From NCBI GenBank assembly GCA_038373865.1, contig JAXGGA010003954.1:1-64000 (forward strand): 64,000 nucleotides of DNA, given 5' to 3'. The translations under genes were made by a program, and so were the position numbers. The notes under the pieces are model-generated. The model worked only from the letters and a program-made list of their open reading frames with translations, was not told the DNA's origin and searched no databases. Shown piece by piece: positions 49,200 through 60,637 of this stretch. This stretch comes from Uloborus plumipes (taxonomy: Eukaryota; Arthropoda; Arachnida; Araneae; Uloboridae). Every line of letters starts with the position of its first letter. Positions within the stretch are counted from its first letter, which is position 1.

Positions 49200-49465
49200 G
49201 ATATCCTGCGTGTGCAGTTCAAAAAATGACGTCAGAGAAGATAACCTCTATTGCGCCCTTTCTTATATAGAAACCGTTTTACTTTTTCTACTTTCTCATT
49301 TTCTGCTTCTCAGAATGAAATGCAACAGTATGCTCCTATGCAATAATTTGTCATCTGGATGAGAACTATCACCTCTCTTAATTAAAAAAAAAACTATTTA
49401 GAGTCACCCTAAGTTTTATCTAAACTGAATCGACGCTTTTCGAATTAAATATATTTTTGTTTATG
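49200..49465. other. Intergenic sequence
   Basis: Nothing recognised. Confidence 0.4.
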
Positions 49466-49779
49466 CTACACGGCAAAAAAATAACTGCTGTTTTTGCAGT
49501 AGAATACTGGCAGCCGAAGTTCCAACTTAAAACTGTAAAATGCACAGAAACAGACTGTAAAATTAGCAATTTTACAGTTTCTTACAGTAAAGCTAGCAAT
49601 TTACAGTTTATTGCCGTAGAATTTAGCTATATTATACTGTAAAAACAACAGTATACTACTGGTTCCAGTTTAAAACTGAAATGTACGGTAATAAACTGTA
49701 AAATTAGCAATTTTTACAGTTTATTACTATAAAATTAGTTGTATTATACTGTCAAAACATCATTCATTTTTTAGTGTAG
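49466..49779. mobile_element. MITE, family C, copy 2
   Basis: 314 bp with ends CTACACGGCAAAAAAATAAC and TTTTTTAGTGTAG. The interior is rich in ACAGTATAATAC, AATAAACTGTAAAATTAGC and TACTGGCAGCCGAAGTTCC as direct and inverted copies, matching 25790-26117. Confidence 0.75.
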
Positions 49780-51668
49780 GCATTTTTTTGGTAAAAAATT
49801 TTAACTTTTTAATTAAACTATGACCTAGTTAACTTTAAGCAATAACGATGATACTAAAAAACAAATGAAAATAAACTTTTATTAAAAGTTTTCTCTAAAA
49901 ACAACATCTTATCTCAAGCTACCGAACACAGATAACTTTTAACCTTTTATTCCTTCCTAAAACATTCATTAGAAATGTTTATGCGTAATTAAAGGTTGAA
50001 CATTAAAGGCATTGAAGCTTTTACGATGCATTTATTACCAGGCACCTAATTAGAAAACTTACAAGAAGTTCCTTCTTTCTAACATTGATGTAATGTCAAC
50101 AATTGGAGAGATTTTAGAAACTAATTTCTGATCATGCGAATTAATTAGCTAAAGCCTTTTTACAACAGTTAGCAGCGCGTTTATTACTCATGAATGTATT
50201 CGAGAAGTAGTATGTAAGCATATTTAATGAGAAATAATTGATACACTTCAAGATGTTGAATGGAGGTTCCAAAGGATTTTAATGTTTGAATTACACTTTT
50301 TACTGCAAAATCGTTTCAATTAATTATTTAAGGCTCATTGATATTAAATTTTAAAAAAAAAGTATTTCCTAGATGCATATTTTGAAATACCTATTTCTTG
50401 AGTCTTGATAATGTCTTAATACAGTCCTTTTAAGCGAGTTTCATTTCAAAGTTATTGAAAACATCAGAAAATGGTTGTATTTAGATATTCAGGGAGTAGT
50501 TTAATTTTTGAAAATTATAAGTTTTACTAAAACTTGTCGCGTTCGATAAAGTAAAATTAACAATAAACAACAGTGAATATACAGAAAATAACAACGTTAC
50601 GAATGCACAAATGAGCAGGGATACTGCAACAGTGAGTAGTTTATGTTTAAATCTTTTGTAAAAGTGGGATTTCAAATAACAAAAAACAATAATGCAATTA
50701 TAAGTGACAGAAAAGGTGCTCATAAACTAAACCAACTTATGTAACGCAATCAATGATCTAACATTTAGTTTTCAGAACCATATACGATGACGTAAAAGTT
50801 CTTATAATACAATAAAAGGGTCAGAATAAATGGAAACATGGGTGTTTTGATTGTCCAAAACTAATAATGTAGAAAAATCAACTGGTACAATGAAAACAGA
50901 TGTAGCCGTTCAATAAATAGATGAGTCGTTATTCAACTATATGGGGAAAAAAGGTGTACAGCTTCTGAAATCCTCTATTTTAGCCTTTTGCAAAACTTGA
51001 AAAGAATAATTATAATGAATAAAATTAAGAAACAATTTCAAAAAGCATGGAAGAAAACCTAATAGCTTTTTAAAATGTATATAAATGCGAAACTAATTCT
51101 AAAATAATAATAATAATAATAATAATAATCAGAAGTTTAAAAAAAATGAAAAATACTGTTATGAGATTTGGATAAAGTCTTTTGGTCTTTGTATTTCCAT
51201 TAATAAGTTTTAAGGGAGCATTAGAAACTGTCTTTTATATCCGAAATATCTTATGCAAGACCTCACTTTTCCGTGTCCTTTTTTTCCATTTGAGCAATTT
51301 TTTGTCGAAATTTGAGCACTTCACATTGATGAGTTTAGGTAGCTTCTCGTTTGAGATAAATTTGAATTTCATGCAAATACATATCTAAAATAGGCGAATT
51401 TTCTTCTGGAAGACATTATTGGGAAAAACTAACGACGTAGGACAAGTGAAGCAAGAAATGTTTTGATTTAATTAATTTAAGGCTATTATTTTGGACACTT
51501 CAAAAATTATGAAAATCATCCCAACAACATTCAAACCTTTCAACATGATCCAACATTAATTTACAGTCCCCCCCACACTGAATACTTCAACATGAAGAAA
51601 ATCAAGCAATGTGTTTTTCTGTTACTGCGTGACAAGCATTAATGCAATAAATAAAGAAAACAATAATT
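49780..51668. other. Intergenic sequence with (AAT)n
   Basis: Contains an (AAT)n tract at 51104-51129. No gene supported. Confidence 0.45.
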
Positions 51669-52255
51669 GGGGTATTTCACGGTATTTGTGACATAAGTGG
51701 TGTCCGTAACAAAACTTTTTAAAAGTTAAAAATGTTACATATATTAAAAAAGTACGTTTTAAAGTATATGAATATCAAATTTTTTTCATAGTTTACTTTA
51801 TATTATGCTTGTAATTGCACTCGGAACATTGAAAATGCAATTTTCACTGTTACGGACTCTACATTGAATTTTTCTTTAAATCTGGCTTTAACTGATTTTC
51901 AAGCCAAAACTGGTACTTGAGACAGATAAAGTAAAGGCTCATCTCTAATATAGCTAAAAATGTTATTCAAAAGTGGGTTCTATAAAAAGTTATGGATTGT
52001 GAAAAAGATGATTGTAGATTTAAAGAAAAAGTAAAGCCAGATTTAAAAAAAAAATCAATGTAGAGTCCGTAACAGTGAAAATTGCATTTTCAATAATGTT
52101 CCGAGTGCAATTACAAAGATAATATAAAGTTAACTATAAAAAAAATATGATATTCATATACTTTAAAATATACTTTTTCAATACATGTAAAAATTTTTAA
52201 CTTTTAAAAAGTTTTGTTACGGACACCCCTATGTCACAAATATCGTGAAATGCCC
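51669..52255. mobile_element. ~587-bp foldback element with repeated GTCCGTAACA motif
   Basis: The left arm (GGGGTATTTCACGGTATTTG...) and right arm (...CAAATATCGTGAAATGCCC) pair over roughly 240-270 bp with modest divergence, leaving a ~100-bp centre. GTCCGTAACA lies at 51702-51711 and 52065-52074, and its complement at 51849-51858 and 52215-52224, so each arm has one near the end and one near the centre. TA follows the right end (52256-52257); the left border is less certain. Non-coding. The layout matches MITE family A. Confidence 0.8.
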
Positions 52256-52257
52256 TA

Positions 52258-53088
52258 ATTGCAGAATGCTTAATTTGAAGCCAACCTGTATTATGCTACT
52301 AATTACATTGACATAATTTATTTGAATTTAAGTTTGGTTTAAGACAAAAAAATCTGGTAAGGACCCCAAACAACTTCCTTTTACGACTATTAAATTATCA
52401 ATGTTTTGGAATAACTCAAACTAATGGGTGCTTGTACCTATTAGTATGAGCGTTGTAATCAATATTTCTTGAATGGACAGATTTTTAGGTATTTTCATAA
52501 TACAAAGAGTATTTTAAACATAGGGAATTAAACTTTCAAATGAAAAGAAAAAGGATATTTTTATTATCGTATGTGATCTAAAACTGCCTTAAAACTCTTT
52601 TGAACGTGTGTAAAGAACAACAATACAATATAATAGTGCGTTAGACTGAGCAAGAAAGCACTTTAAATATTTTTTTCTAGTTTGTCGTGAATCTGTACAA
52701 AAATACTGTTTTATAGATTTTTTAAAACAAATATCTATATTTTTTTCTTGAAGGTTTGCTTAAATGAATACTTCTTGAAAAGTTGCAGATAGCACGAAAT
52801 TGAAACTAGATTGGAAAACTGTTTTCTGCCATATTGGTCGCTAACTTAGGGATATATCGCAAAGTTGACAAAAAAAAAAAAAACTCCATGATCAAAACCA
52901 GGGCGATATATCACCAAGCAGATGCCAAACTGTAACATCATTCAGAAAAGGTGTAGAGGACCTTTTTTGAAACATCGGAATGCCAACAAAAGAAGAAGGG
53001 CATAATGAAGTCTCACTAAGTCTACATACAAAGTTAAAACCTTGTACGTGTTACCATTTTTGAGCTATGCGAAATTCATACATGCATA
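52258..53088. other. Intergenic sequence
   Basis: No supported gene or repeat. Confidence 0.4.
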
Positions 53089-53140
53089 CGTGGCATCTGC
53101 ATATGCATATGCAGATGCCACGAGAAAACTCGTGGCATCT
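53089..53140. repeat. Perfect 34-bp palindrome overlapping a 12-bp-stem hairpin
   Basis: CGTGGCATCTGCATATG at 53089-53105 is followed directly by its exact complement to 53122. The right half also pairs with the next segment: AGATGCCACGAG (53113-53124), a four-A loop, then CTCGTGGCATCT (53129-53140). Two mutually exclusive stem-loops are therefore possible. Confidence 0.95.
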
Positions 53141-53149
53141 AATTGCGCC

Positions 53150-53385
53150 AGAACCTAGAAAAACGAACCTACGGTCGAGCAAACCCTAGGCTCAGCACCC
53201 CCAGAGGTATGAAACGATACCTCTGGGGGTGCTGGGCCTAGGGTTTGCTCGACCCTAGGTTCTGGTTCAAAATTAAGAGCAGAGCGCCCTTCAGGGCCCT
53301 ATCCCGGTTAAACCACAAAACTGTGGTAGGTACGAGGGACCCTGGAGGTGTGAAATGAAATGAAATGAAATGAAATGAACCTAGA
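53150..53385. mobile_element. Head-to-head SINE fragments forming an inverted repeat
   Basis: About 53151-53207 carries the SINE body on the minus strand. From about 53216 the same body runs on the plus strand (ATACCTCTGGGGGTGCTGGG, TAGGGTTTGCTCG, CAGGGCCCTATCCCGGTTAA) to a 3' end GGGACCCTGGAGGTGTG. A (TGAAA)n tail follows to about 53380. The two arms are separated by only a few bases around ATGAAACG. The tRNA-like head is missing. Confidence 0.85.
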
Positions 53386-53389
53386 AAAA

Positions 53390-54313
53390 AGACTTAAGAC
53401 AAATTTTGTTTTGCTACAAAAAGTTCTAAACATAAGAAAAATGACAACAAAACATAAAAAAATCTTTAAAATTTAATGGCGTTAGATTAAAAAAAATCTA
53501 TTTCTGACTTTTTATTATTTAAATTTCATTCAATTCATCTTATTCAACAAGAAATTATTTCTCGCGAAAAACTTTTCTCGTGTCTCTTCTCATACTATAC
53601 AAAAATATATTTATTTTCAAAATTTTTGATGGAAAAACCCTATTAAACGCATTTTCTCACTTCGCTTCGACTGATTGGGTAGAAAATGCATTTTACTCCC
53701 CTATCTGCAGCATTTTCATTAGTAAAGCGAGACTAAGAAGAGCACATATAAATAGGTAAATGAATTCCTGCTATTCAGGGGTGGGAAATAAATAAAGAGT
53801 GAAAAGGGAAAACTGCTGGTACAGTTAAATCGAATTTAGAATGAGTTTCACTTGCGTCAATACTGAAAATAGATAGTTAAAGAAATTTAATTTTAATCAA
53901 TTGTTCGTTGCTCATTTATAATTTTACAATGTTTTTTTATTTCATTTTTAAATTTTTTTAATAAATCATTGTATATTTCTTTAAACTTATTGATTTTAAT
54001 AGCAAAAACTTGTTTTTTTTTTTTTTAATAAGCGCTAGAAATTTAAAAGATAGTTATTTTGAAACTTGATTAATTAGTGATTGATTTTAATAGTACAATA
54101 ATGCTCTTTTCTAAAAATCCTTTAATAGAACGCTCGCTGTTATTCTCAAGGATTTTTTGTTATGTTGTTCAGAAGAACTCAATAGTATTATCCGATAAAA
54201 CAAATTTTATTTTAACCAAAAGTAAAATGGCCACAAAATAATGCATTGACGAGTCAGCAGAAAAATGACAAAACGCACAGCAAAACACGAAATATTGTGT
54301 TGAATTTAATTAT
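53390..54313. other. Intergenic sequence
   Basis: AT-rich, no supported feature. Confidence 0.4.
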
Positions 54314-54556
54314 AGCCCTCCTCTACTACGGTGTTTTAAGATCACACATACACTACTGTTGGGTCAACTCCGACCTCCCAAAGGAGGAATAAGTGAAGAA
54401 GTGTACTTACCTTACCGATGTGATCGGGTCAACAGCTTCCCTACGATTGAAGAGTAAGTGCCCTTGAACGATACCATGGAGCGCTCGCTAACTTAGCTGT
54501 AGCGTGAAATATAAATTTGATTTGGGTCGGATACGACCCACCGTAGTAGAGGAAGG
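54314..54556. mobile_element. ~243-bp MITE (CCTCCTCTACTACGGTG ends)
   Basis: The left AGCCCTCCTCTACTACGGTG is mirrored by CACCGTAGTAGAGGAAGG at the right. TTAA follows directly at 54557-54560, and another TTAA sits a few bases before the left end (54306-54309). GGGTCGGATACGACCC, a small palindrome, lies near the right end. Non-coding. A piggyBac-like origin is possible, but the left TTAA is offset. Confidence 0.65.
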
Positions 54557-54575
54557 TTAAAAATGTTGCGCGTAT

Positions 54576-55219
54576 AAAAACTTAAAAATTGTCGTCAAAT
54601 TGTAATTCTGACAAACCTACTATTATATAAAGTCAGTCATAAGAGCCGTGGCTTTGGGGAGCTAACTTACTGCTTAATACACAAAATTCACCTTCCATTG
54701 ACCAGTTGAACCGTACCATTGCTGCGGTCCCTCTCTGGTATGCTAATTGCTACCAAGCACTCTTTGCTTCTGTGAGATTTTTTCTACTCACAGGTCAGTT
54801 ACTACCTATTCCAGAGTCATGAGTTCTAATATAAACGAAACTGCATCTCTGGAGGGTATAACCGAGTTCGCGGTCCATTACATGTAGTTCTGCCTTACCC
54901 CCTGGTCGCCAAACTTAAAAAAACGTAAACCAAAAACTTAAAAATTGTCGCCAAATTGTAATTATGACAAACCTACTATTATATAAAGTCAGTCATAAGA
55001 GCCGTGGCTTTGGGGAGCTAACTTACTGCTTAATACACAAAATTTGCCTTCCATTTACCAGTTGAACCGTTCCATTGCTGCGGCCCCTCTCTGGTGTGCT
55101 AATTGCTACCAAGCACTCTTTGCTTCTGTGAGATATTTTTCTACCCACAGGTCAGTTACTACCTATTCCAGACTCATGAGGTCTAATATAAACGAAACTG
55201 CATCTCTGGAGGGTATAAC
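54576..55219. repeat. Tandem duplication of a 356-bp unit, second copy split
   Basis: Unit 1 is 54576-54931. Unit 2 begins at 54932 with the same AAAAACTTAAAAATTGTCG and matches closely (shared stretches include TATATAAAGTCAGTCATAAG and CTGCATCTCTGGAGGGTATA). It stops at 55219 where a 6.7-kb element is inserted, then resumes at 61908-61954 with ACCGAGTT.GCGGT, TTACATGTAGTTCTGCCTTA and CCCC. Unit 1 shows the uninterrupted order. The short frame 55044-55232 is not conserved in a meaningful way and is not called. Confidence 0.92.
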
Positions 55220-55412
55220 CAATGCCTCATAAATACTAAATACCTGCAACTTTCTGGTTTTTAGCACAGAGCAAAATTTCGTCCTTGGTTCACGATACAT
55301 TGCCATCTACCGGAGTTCTTCGAGAAAAATAAATTAACGATTGGTTCATTTCTAAATTTAAATTTAAAAATCAACCAATTACAAAAAATTAATTCGAACA
55401 TGGCCAATGGTT

Positions 55413-55868
55413 TGGGGTCAAAATGTCGCGGCCGAAATGTCGCGGGCCAAAATGTCGCGGCCAAAGTGTCGCCGAGCCAAAATGTCGTGGGCCAAAATGT
55501 CGCGGGCCAAAATGTCGCGTGCCCAAAATGTCGCGGGTCAAAAATGTCGCCGGGCCAAAATGTCGCTTGCCCAAAATGTCGCCGAGCCAAAATGTCGCTG
55601 GTCAAAAATGTCGCCGGGCCAAAATGTCGGCTGTCAAAAATGTCGCCGGGCCAAAATGTCGGCTGTCAAAAATGTCGCCGGGTCAAAATGTCGTCGCTCA
55701 AAAATGTCGCCGGGCCAAAATGTCGCCGGGCCAAAATGTCGCCGGGCCGAAATGTCGCCGGTCCAAAATGTCGCCGGTCCAAAATGTCGCCAGTCCAAAA
55801 TGTCGCCGGTCCGAAATGCCGCCGGTCCAAAAATGTCACCAGTCCAAAATATAGCCGTTCCAAAATGA
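55413..55868 (+). repeat. GC-rich minisatellite, AAAATGTCGCCGGGCC unit (left arm)
   Basis: About 26 imperfect 16-18-bp units with consensus AAAATGTCGCCGGGCC and variants GGTCC, GAGCC, GGCTGTC and CGTGCC. It starts after GGTTTGGGGTC and degrades towards ATAGCCGTTCCAAAATGACG. Because the unit is not a multiple of three and contains no stop in most phases, frames of 140-160 codons open in several phases; these are artefacts. Its inverse forms the right-arm array at 61330-61668. Confidence 0.95.
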
Positions 55869-55929
55869 CGCTGAGTGCATAGTACATAGCCAGTAATTCA
55901 CAAATTCAATGCAGATTAATAATGTAGTA

Positions 55930-58659
55930 GTCTGTGGAGTTAGCGACAAAAACAGCCGAAATATTTCACTTCCGGATACCAGTATGAAATTTGGTACAGA
56001 GCTTATGTACATATATAAGAACAAAAAACCGCCGGGAGACACTTGATCAGGGGTACTGAACTCCCGTGATGACGTCATCAAGATGGCCGCTTTAACAGGT
56101 AAGTACGTTCGTTAATTGCTTAAAACTCCATCATAGATTGAAATATTGCAAAACTCAAATGTATCATCTGAAAGCTCTTTGAAAGAGCTATTTAGAAAGA
56201 TGTAATTTTTCTTTCAAAGGTCAAGGGCCCACCTGTGATGACGTCATCAAAATGGCCGCTTTTACAGGTAAATACGTTTGTTTAACTCCCCTAAAACTCC
56301 ATCATAGATTTAAATATTTCAAAACTCAACTATATCATCTGAAAGCGCATTAAAAGATCTATTTAGAAAGATTTAATTTTTCTTTTTGAGGTCAAGGGCC
56401 CACCTGTGATGACGTCATCAAAATGGCCTCTTTTACAGGTAAATGCACTCATGTAACTGTTTAAAACTCCATCATAGATTTAAATATTGCAAAACTGAAA
56501 CATATCATCCGAAAGCGCTTTAAAAGAGCTATTTTATAGTGCTTGGTTTTATTTTCTAAGACAAATAGTTGAAAAGTTATAACAATTTTAAATTGAAAAT
56601 GTATAACAAACGTATTTACTTGTAAAAGCGGCCATTTTGATGACGGCATCACAGGTTTTTCCTTGACCTTTTAAAGAAAAATTAAATCTTTATAAACAAC
56701 TCTTTTAAAGAGCTTTCAGATGATATATTTGAGTTTTGCAATATTTGAACCTATGATGGAGTTTTAGGGGGAGTTAAATAAACGTACTTACCTGTAAAAG
56801 CGGCCATTTTGATGACGTCATCACAGGTGAGCCCTTGACCTTAGAAAAAAAATAAATCTTTCTAAATAGCTCTTTTAAAGAGCTTTCAGGTGATATAGTT
56901 GAGTTTTGAAATATTTAAATCTATGATGGAGTTTTAGGGGGAGTTAAATAAACGTATTTACCTGTAAAAGCGGCCATTTTGATGACGTCATTATAGGTGG
57001 ACCCTTGACCTCAGTAAGAAAAATTAAATATTTTCTAAATAGATCTTTTAAAGCGCTTTCAGATGATATAGTTGAATTTTGAAATATATAAATCTATGAT
57101 GGGGTTTTAGGGGGAGTTAAACAAACGTATTTACCTGTAAAATCGGCCATTTTGATGACGTCATTACAGGTGGGACCTTGACCTCAGAAAAAAAATTAAA
57201 TCTTTCTAAATAGCTCTTTTAAAGAGCTTTCAGATGATATAGTTGAGTTTTGAAATATTTAAATCTATGATGGAGTTTTAAGGGGAGTTAAATAAACCTA
57301 TTTACCTGTAAAAGCGGCCATTTTGATGACGTCATTACAAGTGGGACCTTGACCTCAGAAAGGAAAATTAAACTTTTCTAAATAGCTCTTTTAAAGAGCT
57401 TTCAGATGATACATTTGAGTTTTGCAATATTTGAATCTATGATGGATTTTTAAGCAGTTAAACGAACGTATTTACCTGTAAAATCGGCCATTTTGATGAC
57501 GTCATTACAGGTGGAACCTTGACCTCAGAAAAAAAAATTAAATCTTTCTAAATAGATTTTTTAAAGCGCTTTCAGATTATATAGTTGAGTTTTGAAATAT
57601 TTAAATCTATGATGGAGTTTTAGGGGGAGTTAAACAAACGTATTTACCTGCAAAAGCGGCCATTTTGATGACGTCATTATAGGTGGGACCTTGACCTCAG
57701 AAAGAAAAATTAAATCTTTCTAAATAGCTCTTTTAAAGAGCTTTCAGATGATATATTTGAGTTTTGCAATATTTCAATCTATGATGGAGTTTTAAGCAGT
57801 TAAACGAACGTATTTACCTGTAAAAGCGGCCATTTTGATGACGTCATCACAGGTGGGCCCTTGATCTCATGAGGAAAAATTAAATCTTTCTAAATAGCTC
57901 TTTTAAAGCGCTTTCAGATTTTTAGTTGAGTTTTGAAATAGTTAAATCTATGATGGAGTTTTGGGGGAGTTAAACAAACGTATTTACCTGTAAAAGCGGC
58001 CATTTTGATGACGTCATTACAGGTGAGACCTTGACCTCAGAAAGAAAAATTTAATGTTTCTAAATAGCTCTTTAAAAGAGCTTTCAGATGATATATTTGA
58101 GTTTTGCAATATTTGAATCTATGATGGAGTTTTAAGCAGTTAAACGAACGTATTTACCTGTAAAAGCGGCCATTTTGATGACGTCATCACAGGTGGGCCC
58201 TTGACCTTAGAACGAAAAATTAAATCTTTCTAAATAGCTCTTTTAAAGAGCTTTCAGATGATATATTTGAGTTTTGCAATATTTCAATCTATGATGGAGT
58301 TTTAGGGGGAGTTAAACAAACGTATTTACCTGTAAAAGCGGCCATTTTGATGACGTCATTACAGGTGAGACCTTGACCTCAGAAAGAAAAATTAAATATT
58401 TCTAAATAGCTCTTTAAAAGAGCTTTCAGATGATATATTTGAGTTTTGCAATATTTGAATCTATGATGGATTTTTAAGCAGTTAAACGAACGTATTTACC
58501 TGTAAAAGCGGCCATTTTGATGACGTCATCACAGAATGACCTTGACCTCCGATCAAGTGTCTCCCGGCGTTTTTTTGTCCTCCTATGTGAATATAAGCCC
58601 CACATAAAATTTCAGACTGGTATCCGGAAATGAAATATTTTTGCACTAACTCCACGGAC
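55930..58659. mobile_element. 2.7-kb TA-flanked foldback element carrying a satellite array
   Basis: TA at 55928-55929 then GTCTGTGGAGTTAG. The right end is CTAACTCCACGGAC then TA at 58660-58661. The terminal inverted repeats are ~115 bp and include TTTCACTTCCGGATACCAGT and GCCGGGAGACACTTGATC. Inside, three array units run in one orientation and eleven to twelve in the other. No coding frame. Nested in the larger composite. Confidence 0.85.
56068..58530. repeat. Inverted array of ~171-bp units, each with GATGACGTCATC
   Basis: The palindromic core GATGACGTCAT(C/T) begins at 56068, 56237 and 56408 (forward units), then 56639 (altered to GACGGC), 56811, 56981, 57154, 57325, 57495, 57667, 57837, 58007, 58177, 58349 and 58519 (inverted units). 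Spacing is 169-173 bp throughout except across the switch (231 bp). Each unit also carries AAAATGGCCGCTTTTACAGG (or its complement), ACTCCATCATAGATT, and a self-complementary CTCTTTTAAAGAGCTTTC. Fourteen of fifteen sites keep TGACGTCA. Confidence 0.95.
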
Positions 58660-58661
58660 TA

Positions 58662-59735
58662 TAGCTCAATTTTACTAAAAAGCTTATCAAGGTATGATAA
58701 ACACACCTGTTTAGTAACTTTTTTTAAACGTAGCAATTTAGAACATTAGCTTAATTTATTAACAAAAATGTACCTAAATTGATTTCTTCTAAAGCTTAAA
58801 TTATTTCAGTACCGAAGTAATGGTATAGTTTTTTCGGAGCTGTACTTAGGACCCAGAGACGATAAATTTCTTCCTTTTAATAAGCTTCTATTAGTTTCAC
58901 ATGTGGGTTTGTTTGTTTGTATGCATGTAGCTCTGAATAAAAGATAAAATTCGCGTTCTTTACAAACAAAAGTAATATATATTAATACTACCATTATTAG
59001 TACCAAAGGCTAAACGATATTGCATGTTGATGTATAATAAGTGCATTTGCTATTAATTCTGAGTTCGGCATCGATCGTCCAAAAAATGCATATTATAAGT
59101 GCAAGCAAACTTTGCGGATTTTCAACAGTTTTGAAAATCTTCTTTTGAACTTGATTTACTCTAAAAGCGTATTTTTTAGTTTTTTTAAACTATATTTAGA
59201 ATTATTTCTTTTTTTTATCACACATAGAAACTAAACAAATCAATTTGCTGTAAAAACTTTTTTTCCCTTTTGCGAAAACGGAATACCGTTTAATCACCAC
59301 GCAGCCGACAGTTTTCTTCTATAATATTTTCTTTGAGAGTAAGTTGGGGACGTTTGAAATCAAATTAGGGACGCATTGGAGAACAGAACAGGGCACGCTC
59401 GTTCATGGAATTATTGCCTTATTTGTAACAACTGGGTGGTGGAAGGGGTGGTGAAATGGCAAGAGGAAAAATGGTATCATATTCCACTCCACATTTAAAT
59501 ACTGATTGTAACGAAGGTACAGTGCCATGTCTGAGCTGATTAACGCCAGAAATGAATAAGCATCTCGCCCTTTAAGACCATTCTACAACCAAAATGTTTT
59601 CTGAATACTTGCATTACTTCTTGATATAAATCACTCACACAATGAAAAATAAAAAGTTCAATTGCTTTGCTTTATCGATGCTATGGCGTATCGTCTGAAC
59701 TCTTCCTATGGGCCAATTTTTTTTTATTTGATTCC
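58662..59735. other. Unassigned interior of the composite element
   Basis: No gene. AAAAGCGTATTTTTTAG at about 59166-59182 recurs inverted near 38715-38731, so part of this may be an old dispersed repeat. Confidence 0.4.
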
Positions 59736-59743
59736 GTCTGAAC

Positions 59744-60629
59744 TAGGGGTGCGACATCGAAGCCAAAACATCGATGTTTTAAGACATCGATGTTGGAAAA
59801 TAAGGACATCGATGGTATTGATACATCGACAAAAAAAAAAAAAAAAAAAAAAAAACATCGATGTTTTCCAACATCGATGTTTCAAAACATCGATCAGTTT
59901 TTCTTCAATTTCTTACATATTTTAATGTAGCTATTAATCAGTTACTCCCCATTACAAGCGCCTCTTTATATCACTCAATTAGATACATCTTTTGTCTCCC
60001 GGAAAAACATTAACAGTAAGATAACGATGTCAGTTAAGAAAACTTTTTTCAGTGAGATATATACTGCAACTGTTGATTAACTGTATAACTTTTTTTGTCG
60101 CATATTTTTACAAAACTTTTTTTGTTGCTGAAATGTAAAACATCATCGAAAAAAAAAGTTAAATACGAAACAACGATGTTTAAAAATCATTGACTGTAAA
60201 CCATCGCTAGTTATAAAAAAAAACTTTAATTGCAACTAGTGGTTAGAGAAATATGAATCTACTTTATCGCATATTTTTATTATTTTTTGTTGAAATGTAA
60301 AAAGGACATCGAAAAAAAAAAAAAAAAAAAAAAACCACTGAATGCGAAACAACAACAATTAAAAGGCAAAAAAAAAAAAAAAAGTGAAAGCAAATTTGAG
60401 ATGTTTCAGAAACATCGAAAACAAAACATTGCTAATAATTATAGAATTTTTTCCCAAATGAGGTTAATATTGCAGCTTTTGATTAAACATGAAAACTTTT
60501 TAATGAGTATGCTTATCGTATGTTTTTCTTTGGCTTTCTTTGCTGGATTATAAAACACCGACATTGAAAGCAATATCAAACCCAAAACGTTGATGTTTCC
60601 AAAACATCGACATCGATGTCGCAGCCCTA
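59744..60629. mobile_element. hAT-like non-autonomous element with ATCGATGT repeats
   Basis: 886 bp flanked by the 8-bp duplication GTCTGAAC at 59736-59743 and 60630-60637. The ends TAGGGGTGCGACATCGA and TCGATGTCGCAGCCCTA are inverted with one mismatch. Eight-base duplication and a (C/T)AGGGxTG terminus are hAT-like. ACATCGATGTTTT or its half occurs many times, mainly in the first 150 bp and the last 60 bp, typical of subterminal transposase sites. The poly-A runs (59829-59854, 60310-60333, 60368-60383) and the Lys-rich frames across them have no meaning as genes. Confidence 0.88.
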
Positions 60630-60637
60630 GTCTGAAC

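Noticed and set aside
48950..49270. 106-codon plus-strand frame
   Set aside because: It lies antisense across a diverged SINE and its poly-T tract.
55400..55887. Three overlapping plus-strand frames of 143-160 codons and minus-strand frames (Gln-Asn-Val-Ala-Gly repeats)
   Set aside because: They are readings of the GC-rich 16-17-bp minisatellite in different phases. The same is seen on the inverted array, and there is no unique sequence, start context or conserved frame.
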